From the NCBI GenBank assembly GCA_014549065.1, contig JACDOX010000333.1:194569-258568 (forward strand): a stretch of 64,000 nucleotides of DNA, written 5' to 3'. The stretch comes from Cardinalis cardinalis (Eukaryota > Chordata > Aves > Passeriformes > Cardinalidae). This document shows positions 50,881-63,800 of this stretch, piece by piece (the stretch's first letter is position 1; every line of letters begins with the position of its first letter). The notes beneath the pieces were generated by a model. That model had not been told where the DNA came from, searched no databases, and worked only from the letters and a program-made list of their open reading frames with translations. The position numbers were made by a program, and so were the translations under genes.

Positions 50881-53800
50881 TTTGGTTAAAGCAGAAGGAA
50901 CTCATCTGAAACTAAACTGGGCCTCTCTGTAGCCAAAAACTGTGAGATGCTAAATTTTGTGCTAAACAGTAAGAGCTACCAAAAAGGCCCTAAACAACTT
51001 GTTCTTCCTGCAAGGACACACCAAGATAGGTCTGTCACTCACATGCCACTACTTTAATAGTTTATGCAGCCCACAAAGAGTTCACAATCTGGCAAGCATA
51101 GGAAGGTAGAAGATGGAAAGAAGAGTNGCCAGGAGCCACATGTGAAAGCATAAGCAACACATAACATCTCCAAATCTGTAAGAGTNGCAGCATTTAAACA
51201 AACAGAAAAAAGCAGTTCTACTTATATCAGAGGGATGTGTCATCAAACACATTTGCTGGGACTGGTTAGCTTCTTACAGAGTCAAGATATCCTGTTATCA
51301 TGCGAATCTTGAGTTTCCTTTACCAGGNCTGTAGAATTCATAATAAAGCTCCAGTTGCTGACTGTAAATCTGTGCNGTGAAATCTGCCTGCATTGTGATG
51401 CTTGTCATGATAAAATCTTTCTGGGGTAATTTTCTTATATGATATCTCAGTACTGACTTGCCTTACACAAGGTATCNGACTGGCAAATAAAGGTAATCCT
51501 AAACTGCAGGCTGTGCTATAGATTTCAATACAAATATGGGTTACATGAACACATTGACTAAAATAATCTCCCAGCAGAGAGACAGTCGNGGGATTTTGAC
51601 CTTTCCAGTCTCTATCCAAAAAGCTTTCAAAAAATACTTCCCATTCCACAAGTAGAAATAGCCTTTGCTTTAGCTGGAATACCCAAAACGGCAGTCCTTG
51701 CTCACCTATCTTCCTATATGNCTCCATCTCTTTTACCACATGTATCAAAGAGAAGCTGAAGTGCCTTCTGTTATTGTTGCCATTGTGAAATACATCCAGC
51801 AAGACCCTAAAGTCAGAAAAGATGAATCTAACTCCCAAAATGTCTTCATATGTGCTGACATGTTTCTCCAATTATCCTGTGACTTCAGACACACTACAAG
51901 AATACAGAACCCTGTGTAGTGATTTCTTTGCTGCTCCCAATGCATGCCTGACTGAGGCTTGAGCCCTGTGCCTTGCCCTCTTGAGCTCCTAGCTCATTTC
52001 TATAGAAATTAGATTACACTTGAACACACCNCTTAGTTACAAAATAGAAAGCAATAAAAATCTAAAAAAAAATTAAATGGTGCTAGATTGTGACTAGCCC
52101 TCTACTACTGCATAGAGTCCGAGAGCATTTTTTCTCAAGCTACCTGATATTTAAGTTTACTGTTTGCATTTGCAGGGTTCAAGGAAAAAAGTGATCCCTG
52201 TAACAGCAACTAACATCATCTCCCACAGATTAGCATGCTCTTGTACAACTTCGTATCACCTGGCTCACATCTACCTTGCATTTTCAAGGCAGTTCAGCCA
52301 CATGCAAGANGCACAACTCTTGTCTGTCCATCTGCTTTAGGAGAGAGGTGAATGAGGATCAGCATGCTCAACTGTTTGAAAAGTCTGTAAACTGAATATC
52401 AAGTGGGAACAAGAGCAAAGGACAAGACATGTTAAAAAGGCTCACAGATCTTCACTCCAGTCATGAAATCCAGTTTTGTCNACTCTGAACATAAAACTAT
52501 GAACAGCCATGCACTGGAGCAGTGACAGCTGGAGGAAGATCTCATCACTCTCCCCAGATGTAGAAAAGGAACATTTTGCTCCTTCTATCAGGAACCTTTG
52601 GAACTGACCTCTGGTCTCAAAAATGCTTCTCTAATGGGTCAGGGTAAATGCAGATTCATTTAAGTCACAGATATTTAAATCATCAGCTTCCATCATCATT
52701 TAAACTGAAAGACACTTCAAGTAAGTCATGCATTTTAACCTGCATTGCTTTTGTACCCTTTACTCAGGTTCTTTCTATAGATAATTAATGCATCTTTTTG
52801 TCAGGCCAGAAGAGAATCTGTTTCTATACACTAAGTCATCTTCTGTTGGTAACTGAATTTTGGTAGAAATTGGCACTCAATCAAAAGTCACACTAGAACA
52901 TTTCAAAACTATACACTATTAGTAACACAGTACTATGTTTAATGTGCTGTATGAATAAGAAATGGAGATGGTTTCTTATCAAGAAATCATCATAGTTTTC
53001 ACTTTAAATGGATTTATTTAACAGTGGCAGTGTTACCTGTAGTTAAAGAACTGAATATTTCTCAAGACCAAACTGTAAAAATGTAGAAACTGTCACTCTT
53101 AAATGCTTTTACCACATTCTCTATATGCTCAAAAATAGAAGGCAAGTCTGCCTGCTTTTTCAGCTGCCAGTTTTTCAATACTAAATAAAATAGATGTTGA
53201 GAAGAACCAAAGGAATAATCTAAAATGAAAGCTACTNCTGGTTTAGGCTTTCAAAAACTGGTTTAGTCTTTCAGTAAGCATTGCTTCCAGCTGCTANGTC
53301 TTCCACCAGTTTTTCCCTTGCCTTCTTTGCAGAAATTGCCAGGAAGTATCCATTCTTTGTATGTTTTTATTTAACATGTATTTTTAGAGATTACAGTCAT
53401 GAAATGTGTTGCAAAGATTTGGAANGGGGTTAGTTTTTCAAAAGAAGTTAAGCAGACTTGAATGAAAGAGTATCTTTTTTCTTTCCTCTAGCTTAGAATG
53501 CTAATTAACAAGTAGCAAAAATCAGNGAAGGAATCATGAAGGAATTCTAGTCATTCTTTATGTTGCACTTATTCAAGTCCTTTGCCTTTTCAAAAATACA
53601 AACTATTTTCATTTTCCTCTTCATTTAAAAGAAAAAACCACCTCCAGTAGGAGCTGTGCTGGAAGGGCACAAAGATAACAGAGCAGATGCTGTAAGGATT
53701 CACACTGCAGTAGCAATGGAACAATATCTCTTCATGCCATGGTCAAAATAGCAGCATGAAATGAGTATCACATGCAAATTCACCCCGCTGTAACAAACAA

Positions 53801-56800
53801 GGAACAATATTTCCATAAAAAGCAGCAACCTGGGAGTAACAGTAAAGGCATTAGTCCAGGCTGGTTCTTTAGACACTGCGGTCTGTTAGACCCCTCCCTC
53901 ACTGCCAGAACAGCACTGTTTCAGTTTGCTCTGATATTTTTGTCCCAGGTATAACTGTGAGGATTTTGCAGTCCTACCTCAAAAGTTCCTGCCTGTCCCT
54001 AGTAATAGGGACTGCTGAGGTGAGGTTACATAAGGGAGAGCAAAGCTTGTACTGCCTAGTGAGAACAAAGGTAATGAAATAAATAATATTTTGCCTAAAA
54101 TGTTAGATCTTTAATCATTGTTTTATGTATAATTTTACTACTTAAGGGATCTCACTTGCTTAACTTATATGTCTGACATTAAAGGACTGGCTGTGGCCAT
54201 AAGAAGCAGTTTAAAAGCTGGGATGACAGGTATGGTCAGGAACAGAAGAAGAAGAGGGAAAACTCCAGCTGATTGTTCCATTATGCCATTATTAACCAAG
54301 AGAACACTGAAGGTTGTAATCACTCAGCATGTGTGAAAAGAAAAAGGGGGCACATAGATGAAAGACTCTGTGGGTTTTTTCAAATAAAGAAAAATAATCA
54401 AAGCTGCATAAATAATGTTGAAGCAGCATTATTAGCACGGTGAAGTAGCATTACTTAATAGAAAAGACACTTACTTGTTTCACAACATTAATGGAAAGTG
54501 TAAAACAATAATTCCTACAGTTTATCAATATGAAGTGATAAATTTACTTCACTTTTTTTTTTTTTTTGTGGAATGTTTCCTGAATGTACACATTATTGAT
54601 CCTGAGATGCACCACTTCTTTCCCCCTCCAAAAAAAATGCTATCAGAATCACTCTGGCATATGTCCAGTACATTTTAGACACTAAATGATACCTCTGTGA
54701 TGACCTCTAACAGTTTTCTTCCCCTGGTCTATTTCTCTAAAAGTAGGTAGGGTAAGGCTTGCACCATCCTTAGCACTGAGAGAATGAGAGCAATTTCCCT
54801 TTACACAGTTTAAAATAGAAATACAAGCCTTGCCAGAATGATTTGAAAGCACTGGCAGATGGATAAAATATTTCTGAATCTGCATCGTGTAACATTTGGC
54901 AGCTAGCATGAGTACTGAACAGCTGACTTTTATGCAATGACATTATTAATTATATCTTCCTTGCCAAACAAGCACCGTAACTGAGCCTTTGCAGCAGAGT
55001 GTGTCATTAGGCAGCTCATGCATGTCTGCTGAGCTGCTCATACGGTAAGAGATGGAGCTGCCCTGTCCCAGGCCTACTAAAAACATCAGGCAAGCTCCCA
55101 TCTGATTGCAAGAGCTACTATATATGGGCCAAAGACAGCGCAGCAACCAGAAGGCGGTGTGTTCCGCCCGTGTCGTTAGACATGGGACAACAGCCATTCC
55201 CAACATTACTCCTGGCTTGCCAAGACCACCAACAGTGCAAGACAGTCATTCATGCCTACTGACTAATTTGCATAAAATTTGCTTGCAGGCTGAAATATCT
55301 TCATTTTGGACATTTTCCATTCAAGGGGTTTTTGTTGGTTTGTTTTTTTTGTTTTTTTTTTTTTTAAACTGGAAACTGCAGAAGCATCTCAAAAGCCCGT
55401 GTATGCCTGCAGGCATATATTAACTGAGCTCAGATTTGCAGTGTGCAAAACTAACTCAATGAAAAGCCAGCTCTTGTTTCAGGAAACAGAAGAGCTGACA
55501 GAAGCCATCATGTCTCTAATCCTAACTGCCTTAAGCCTCAATTTTGTGCAAAACCCATGATCCATCTCACTTCAAGCCAACATAAGAAATATTGGATAGA
55601 TGTATTAGATCAATGTATAAGTGTCTGCAGCACGTGTAATTCAAACAAAATACTCACATATTCTCTGTCCAAAATCCCAACAGCCATTCAGACCAGCAGC
55701 CATGTAAATCTATCCCTTTGACTTCCCTGTTTCACACATCCAAGCTCTCAGCNGTTCTGCTGGCCCCTGGAACCTGGTTCCTGGTGTTTCACACAGAAAT
55801 TCCTGGGGGGAATTTCATCTTGAATCTGATGATCTCCCTTCACTTCCACACTAACTCCCTCTTCGGCAGTTAAAAAAAACAGATGAGAAGCAGCACAGAT
55901 TTGATTCCTTCTCAGAGAGCATAAGTTCCTAGCCAGCATTTGCCTTGAGATCCTTTGGATCATACATAACCATGGTGGGGGATTTGCAGTCCTACAGTGA
56001 CAAGACCTGGCACATTAAATTGTGAGCAGCTCCACAACTTCATAAACTTGACCAATTCTGACAGTAGCTTACTGAAACAGGCAAATTAATAAATTGGATT
56101 GATGCAATCTTCACAGAGCCCTGAAGTAATCAAAAAGTCACTGGTAAGTTTGCTTCTGAGCAGACCATTTGCATACATCTTTAGGTATTTAGAGCTTGTT
56201 TTGAAAATGGAGCAAAGTATTGACTGCCACCATGGGGTACTCATTTTCCTCTTGCTCTGAAAACTTATCCTGTTTATCAATGGGTTTCTTTATTTGTTTA
56301 TAATTATATTGAAATATATGACAGCATGTGTGACTTCACAAGCTCTCTTTTCCATGTATTTCATGGGTCATTCCCAGCACTGCATGGTAGCTTTAGCTCT
56401 GTCACCATAATGTTAAAAATTCAAGTTGGAATAGGAACCAACATAAAACAGAAAATTAGAGCAGCATNTTGCGTAACAGGAGGGCAGAGGATATAGTGAC
56501 TTCTGCCATTCACACACCAACTATTACAGCTCTCGTATCTTCACAAAGAGAAACTGCAAATACACCACAAAGAAGAGCCTACCTTATATTTCCAGAAGAG
56601 AAGCAGTGAGAAGCAGAAATACCATGGCAGGAGGCAGAGAATGCCAGTTGTTTGCCAAAACATTGACACTGACCAAAACAGCAAGAGATGACCATCCATC
56701 ATATGTTGTGAACAAGGCTCCAGAGCAACCTCACACAGATGAGGTTTACACACACCCCTGAATAAAAAGCTAAACTGGCTCTAGACCTGCCACATAGCTC

Positions 56801-58204
56801 GAAAAAAAGGTGGGAATGATGTCAATGACTTCTTACCTCTTGGAGTTTTTTAGTCGGAGGTGGACAACTGGAAATTCTGCAATTCCCCAAAGTGACAATC
56901 CTGGCCAAGGGAATAGGCAGGAGTGCTAAAGGAGCACTTGCCTTAGAGAGTGTCTCCAACAGACTCTCATGTCTGAAATTTCCCTGCAGATACACTGAAG
57001 GCATGAATAATGGATCATATGGAAGCTGTTAAACTGTTCATGTCTAGAAAGGTGCCTCTGTTGAATGGACAACACTCTTTCAGGGGCTGAACTGACAGAA
57101 CATGAATTAAGACAATACAGTGATGGCTAATTATGTCCCTTCAAACCACTCCAAGGTAAGGGGGATCTTGACTTCAAGGTTCGTAGAATTTGCATGGGAA
57201 AATTAGTTACATGGCCCTAACCATAGGAATTTTATACTTTATTATCATGATTAAACTCTACCATCAAGACTCCTCTTTGGGAATGGGGCTGACAAGAGCT
57301 ATACCAGTCTCTGATAATGGCTTTGCTGTGTTATAATTACATTTTTCATTTGCTATTTTGAAATTACATTCACCTGCTATTGTAGTTTTGAAAAATACTG
57401 AAGAAAAGCAGCAGTACAGCTCTAAACGGAGTTCTTATTGCTTGGGTTCTTGCAAATGTGTGACTTCAGTTCTGGAACTACAAAGCCATAGTTCAATTTA
57501 GAAGGGTGAAACAGAGCAATCTGATGGAATGAATGAATGAATGAATGAATGAATGAATGAATGAATGAATGCACGCACTATGTTGCTGTTAAACCTACTC
57601 CCCAGTTGCAAAGAAACAGCTATTTAGTCTTAGCTAAAGCAGTTCTCTGCTTTGTTTTAGTCTGGGAATATTTAAGAAACCAAACCTAAAAAAAAGAACT
57701 CTGATTCCAGCTGGATGGGGAAAAAGCAGAGGCAGACAATATTTAATCCTGACAAAGCTGCAGCATTTTTATACAACACAAAACAGTCCTAAAATAAGGA
57801 GGCTGAACCAGACCCACACAACTCTTANGAGGTGGGGAGGCCGGGCGGAGGGAAGCATTAATACTTCATTGGTATTAATGATTCGAGCATAGTATAGAAG
57901 TCCTGGCTTTCAAATTTCAAGGGAAAAAATGGTTACTAAGCAAGGCCTTGAACACATCTTAATGACCACTTTGGCCAGACTCTCTTCATTACTCAAATGA
58001 AAATTTAGGAGTCACAAATAAGAACAGCATTTCTCATGCTGCTGCTCCTTTCCTTGCTGATACAGAAAGTGAAAATGACAAGATTGTGCGGTCTCTTGTG
58101 GAAAAAACAAAAAAAGACCTGTTAGCACAGCCTGCTGGTTTTCAAAACAAAAGATAAAAGAAATTTACTTTTTTTTTTCCCTGAAGTATTTTTCCTTCTC
58201 CCCT
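50881..58204 (-). other. Probable TSPAN9 intron, no gene recognised
   Basis: AT-rich and non-coding as far as I can see. It holds T-rich tracts near 54.55 and 55.34 kb, a locally CpG-richer patch near 55.12-55.19 kb, a (GAAT)11 microsatellite and a small ATTA palindrome at 57.86 kb. A 177-codon minus-strand frame at 51338-51871 is probably chance. Confidence 0.5.
57527..57570. repeat. (GAAT)11 microsatellite
   Basis: Eleven uninterrupted GAAT units followed by gcacgca. Probably length-polymorphic. Confidence 0.97.
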
Positions 58205-58580
58205 TCTGCTGCTTCCCAAAAGAAGCTGTAGACTATGATGAGGTCACCCCTCGGCCTCCTCTACTCCAAGGTGAACAAACCAACTGACATCAGCTGCTTC
58301 TCCTAAGTTTTGCCCTTGAGANTTTTCAACATCTTGGCAGTCCTCCTCTGGACACACCCTAAATAGTCTGAAGTCCTTCTTATATAAAGGCATCTAAAAC
58401 AGCCCCCAGCACTAAAGGTGAGACCAACCCAGAGCAGAGCAGGACAATCCCTCCCTTGCCCAGCTGGCAATGCTGTGCCTGATGCATCCCAGGACACGCT
58501 TGGCCCTGCTGGCTGCCAGGGCACTGCTGACTCATGTTCCACTTGCCATCCACTCAGGCCCAAGGTCTTTCTTAGTCATG
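58205..58580 (-). mobile_element. CR1 LINE fragment, antisense
   Basis: Antisense CR1-type sequence: gatgaggtcacccctcggcc, tcctcctctggacacaccct, aacccagagcagagcaggac and ggacacgcttggccctgctg, all typical blocks of the CR1 3' half. It is truncated at both ends. Confidence 0.8.
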
Positions 58581-59131
58581 TTGCCATTCTTGCTCTGCCC
58601 AATTTCGAGCAACACAAAAAGAGCAGCGTAATTGCTGTGAAGAAATGCTACCCAAATGTCATGGCAGAGGCTATATAGCAATTACGTCAGGCACGCGGCA
58701 CTCTTACCCTCAGCTTGTCATTTGTCTCCTGACATGTCATATGACCTCAGAGAGTCAGTTCACAACCTGAGCTAGATGTATTGCCTTCTTTGACCTGTAA
58801 AACTAGATGATCTTTGAACTAGCAAAGCATCTTCCTTATCACTCTGTAAGGATGTTGACTGCCTCAAACGTTTAATCTGCTCCCTCAAGGCTGTACAAAA
58901 CCAAAGTAGAGATGTGGATAGGTATGGGNATTTTTGAAGGAGTTTTGAATGAGTTAGAGATGGGACCTCTGAGTTTTTTAGATGATGTGATTTATTTTTC
59001 TTNTCTTCTACANAGGCAGGAAGGGTGAGTTTGGCTCACATCTTNACCNCATGGTTCAGAAGGTTGCAAGACCCCTAGTTACAAGATCTTTTAAGGATTT
59101 ATTGACCAACAGAACACTGCCAACAAGGATA

Positions 59132-59419
59132 TTTATGTTTTGAAGTCTTTGTCATGTGTGTAGCTTATTTTCTAGGCCTAGACATTTCAGACACACATGN
59201 CAGACTTTCACACACATGTATGTATACGTGTGACAATGAGATCAAAAACTCTAGCTCACAAATAAGTTTAGAAAAGTGGATTTGAATGTACTTCCTTCCT
59301 AAAATAACCTTCTGCCACTTTTCCCTGCATAAAGCACATCTGATCTCTGGTGTCAGACAAGCCTTAATTTAATCTGAAAGTTGAACCTAACGCTGTTTGG
59401 AAAGTGATTTGAAAACTTG
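59132..59419 (+). repeat. Left arm of a large inverted repeat
   Basis: About 288 bp that match the reverse complement of 60545-60832 with roughly a dozen mismatches by hand alignment (about 96% identity). Matching blocks include catgtgtgtagcttattttc, tctagctcacaaataagttt and gttgaacctaacgctgtttg. No known element is recognised. Confidence 0.93.
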
Positions 59420-60326
59420 ACAGAATGGTCAGCCACGTATGTCAAGTACTGGCACCTCCTGTATATTCTTCGTTCCCCTCCACTCACTCTACACAGAAGA
59501 AAATCCAAGACAATTTTCAGTGCACTGGTTGTACAATAACAGCACAGTCTAGGCAAGCTGCCTCTGGAACTGGGTACATGGGGCTCAAAGGAGGCAGTTG
59601 TAAAGCTAGACTGACTCTAGACATGGGCTAGGAGGGCTTTTTAAGTGGACTTAGTGTCACCAACCAACAATAACTTGGAGGTCTTTCATTCAACTTTATT
59701 GAGCAGCATAGCTGTGGTTGGAAAATCCTTAAGAAAGACAACTTGCTGAACAAAAAGCCACATTTTTGTGCAGTAATAATGTTTCTTTCTATGCTGTTTT
59801 CCAAAGCCACTGTAAAGATTTCTCCATTCATTTTCAGCCCATACAGAATTTTTTTGTGCACANGCTAAACCATGCACATGCCAGCAGGTGTAGAGTCATG
59901 GTTAAACTGAACCACCAGACAGAGCTCTCCCTCTTTTCTGTAACCTTTGCAAAATGGTAGAAACTGAAAAAGGCCACTAAGATTTCAAATTGAACAGCTG
60001 ACACCACATAAAACATTGAAGGAACACAGTGGTCAGAAATNAAGCAGGGTTAGCAGTCATAAATTAAATGTGCTGAATTTCTTTGTTTATGCATCACTTG
60101 CTTTGTGCTTCACAAGAATTAGATCTGTCTAAGTACATTTACAAGGAGGCAGCTCAGGATTAATTTCTGGCTAGATGAATCCTTTCTTGGTGACAAGNAG
60201 TACGTGGTGATTTCTATACTGCAGCAAAAATTTTCAAAGGCTTTTTCNTTCATGGATTCCAGGAAAGTTTCTAGGGGAGGATGGTTTCTTAGTTATTTTT
60301 CTAACATTCTTTGTAAGAAGGTGAAA

Positions 60327-60405
60327 TCATAAAATCACAGAATGGGTTATGTTGGAAGGGACCTTTTAAGACTATCCANTCCAACACCCATGATTAAAAT
60401 GTTTC
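60327..60405 (-). mobile_element. Short CR1 LINE 3' tip
   Basis: Antisense CR1 terminus, ataaaatcacagaatgggtt then ggaagggaccttttaagact, inside the spacer of the large inverted repeat. Confidence 0.8.
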
Positions 60406-60544
60406 AAGAAGCTTAAATATTTTTTTATTAAAAGTAGCAANGGCTCCCATTTAACATTATTGCAGTTATTTCACTGATTCTGTTGGCAAAAATTCTCAAG
60501 GAACACTTTTATTANAAAAAGACTAGTGTTCTTACTAACTACAG

Positions 60545-60832
60545 TTTTTAAATCACTTTCCAAACAGCGTTAGGTTCAACTTTCAGATTAAATTAAGGCT
60601 TGTCTGACACTAGAGATCAGATATGCTTTATGCAGGGAAAAGTGGCAGAAGGTTTTTTTAAGAAGGAAGTACATTCAAATCCACTTTTCTAAACTTATTT
60701 GTGAGCTAGAGTTTTTGATCTCATTGTCCCACATACACATACATGTGTGTGAAAGTCTGTCATGTGTGTCTGAAATGTCTAGGCCTAGAAAATAAGCTAC
60801 ACACATGACAAAAATTTCAAAACATTTCATTC
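60545..60832 (-). repeat. Right arm of a large inverted repeat
   Basis: Inverted partner of 59132-59419 across a 1.1-kb spacer. Similarity stops abruptly at the inner edge, while the outer edge fades just beyond the atgttttgaa block. The spacer is not itself symmetrical. Confidence 0.93.
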
Positions 60833-63800
60833 AAAGCTATCTTAACGTCCTCATAAAAAAAAAATAAAAAATTGCCACATTGCTTCCTGAACAGCAACAA
60901 ACTACAGGTAAAACATTTAGATGTGACTATAATGGGAAAATTAAGTGATAAAAAGANTCTAAGCATAAATGGTTTTCTTAAATAGAAAAGATAAAACTCT
61001 AGCTACAGGGAAATCGATATAGCTTCTGCTGACTTAACAGAATCACAGAAAGGAGGGATGAAAGTCAGGATTCCTTGTTTTCTTCATTATAAATATTTCA
61101 TAATAAAGATAGATAACACAAAACTCAGAGTAGAAGGAAGAGATGGTAAAAGGGATAAGGACCCCACCCTACCACTGGCAGCAGGATCCAAGCCATGCCA
61201 CTGCCCCACTTCTGAAGCACACCGTTGGTTCCCACCATTAGTTGAAGAGCTGTTTTCCAATAAATAGATTAACTCTTGCTCACCACTTTTAGGAAAACAT
61301 TTTTGGGGAGCCATAAAAAAAAGAAAAGAAAATCACTTCTATGCACCCAGCTTCATAAAATGTAGCTATATATTTTCTTCAGGTTTTAGAGAGTGGAATG
61401 ACCTTGCCCCTTGGCAGATTTTTGGCAAGAAAACCCAAGACAGAAACATAATAATGTGCTNCAAAATCTTGACCTGATCTCTATTTAGCACATTTCTGAC
61501 ACCTATCAAAAGGGAAAAGTCACACATTACCTTTTTAGTGCAACAATTAACAGCAAGACAAAAGCAAAAGCAGCTAAACCCAGATGTTTCAAATACAGAG
61601 ATGGCAAAATAAGTACAGAATTGCTGAACTACATAGCCTGGGTTTGCCATGATATGGGTGCCTAGCTGCACTCAGAGAATTTCAAGCACTTTTGAAATAC
61701 GAAGCATTGCCAAGTATTAGCTCAGATGTGTTAAATACATTGTCAGGTGGCTATACCCTGGTGAAATATAATAGAAAGTGACCACACGTTTCCTACAGTT
61801 TGGAGCTTTGCAGGCAAGAATGCAGAATGAATGAACTTTACACTATGCAACTGACAGAGAATGACAGCAACTGTTGCACTTAGAAAGTGTAACTGAGAGA
61901 GCAGAACCTAATATCTGATCCCTTTAGGCCCTGTAATAGCATTAAAAGCTACTGTAAGTAATGTAGAAACATATTCTGCTACACACAAAGACAATTCTCT
62001 GAACTGCTTAGCCCATGTTTTAGTTTATATCTTCACCCCACCCATCATTTTCACTTGTGTAACTTCTCCCTCTCAGGGCAGCTGATACCCTTCCATTCCC
62101 AATGTGGCTGTTTAGAATATTCAGGGAATCAAATTAAAATAGATACTCACATCAATAGTTTGGATTTTCTGGCCCTAAATGCTAGCCTCTGCCTAGAGGT
62201 GCTAAGATTGGTACAAGATTTGAGAGGACCTTATTTGCAGTTTCCTAATTTTAGATCTTCCCTGTGGACTGTACAAGCAGCCAAGACAGAAGTAGAAGGT
62301 CTTTGACCATGCCCTAGGTGACCATGCCCAAATCCATGGCTCTTTCTCTGGGCAAAGATGTGCAAAACAGCCCCAGAAACACCTTAAAAACATATTCTCT
62401 TTTTTTTTTTTTCCTGCCAGCAAGATAGAAGAATTAAGATGTTCTACACAGCTATTCACAAAATCCTCCCAAATTTTTTCTAGTCCCAAGTGAATATCTT
62501 GTAACAACCTGACATCTACATGAAGAATCAACCAATGAAGGGAAATCAGAAAAAGCAAGTCTCTTGTTCCCTGACGAGCATTAGAGATCGCTTTCAGACA
62601 AATTGCACTAAATTTTTTCTCACTTAGTGAATGACTTAAATGTACAACAAGAAGACAGAGAGAGTATACCAGCTGAGCTTTTCATGTTATTAGCACCTAT
62701 AAATCTCAAGTTATGCACAATGTATCTATTAAAATATTCAATTTTGCAGTATAGATTTGATGAAAACTATCACCTCGCTTCTGGACAAGGGATCAGGAAT
62801 CTTCACTGCTTCACACAATGCCTTTCTACCCCTTCTAATAGGAATTACAGCACATGCATATAAATGCCACCCATCTCTGGTATGAACAGTTTCAATATTC
62901 AATCATTTACAGAAAAAAACCACAAGTGCTTTTAAAGGGAACACAGCCTTCCATGTCAAAATACTGGTAGTTCTGGGTATTATGAACTTTGTATGAAATC
63001 AAAACAAACTCAAGGCAATCAGGTCCTACGTAAATCAGTCCTGATGTGTTAGTGGATGCAGGAAAGAGAACAGTGTGACCTTTAAGACCTAGATTCTCTC
63101 CTCAGTGTGATGCTGGTTTGCTGGAGGGCTTGCAAGGAGTGATTTCATTGCTTGAAATTTGGTTTCTCCATTAATAAAATTGGTCTACAAGCATTTAGCA
63201 TTTTTTGAAAGCACTTTTCAAAATCAGTCTTGCTAATTTCCTGATTCTNTATTTGTACTGTAAGGACCTACCTGGGATTCAATGGTTCTACACCAATGAA
63301 AATCAAAGTAAGCATGATGATAGTAATCACTAGGAAAAGACTTAATCAGGACAGTCATTGCTACTTGACTGTCAAAAACCAAATGCCAACCACTTGAAAT
63401 CTAGTAGTCCCTGCATATGTTTACCTTATGTTGCAGTAATAAAAATGAAACAGAATCAATTCATTCACTTCTAATCAGCAGCGAAGTTCTTCAAGATGAT
63501 CNATCATCCACACAGCCACTAGGTCCAAACGTGCTTAGTAGCTCCATACTGTGAAAGTGAAGTTGTCCATATCCTGGTTTTCATCGGGAATTGGGCTGAC
63601 CCCTCACCAAGGCTTTATACACAGAGGAAGATATAAAATAGATGGCAACATATTTGTTGCTAACAACCTGGGTTAGATTTAAAACTATGACCTGTTGCAC
63701 AATGCTTTATGTATTATATATTTCTATTTCCTGTGTGTCAAGTGTAAAAGAAAGTGTAATGGTAGTATTTCTTCACCATAATATTCTTTTCTTGGATTGT

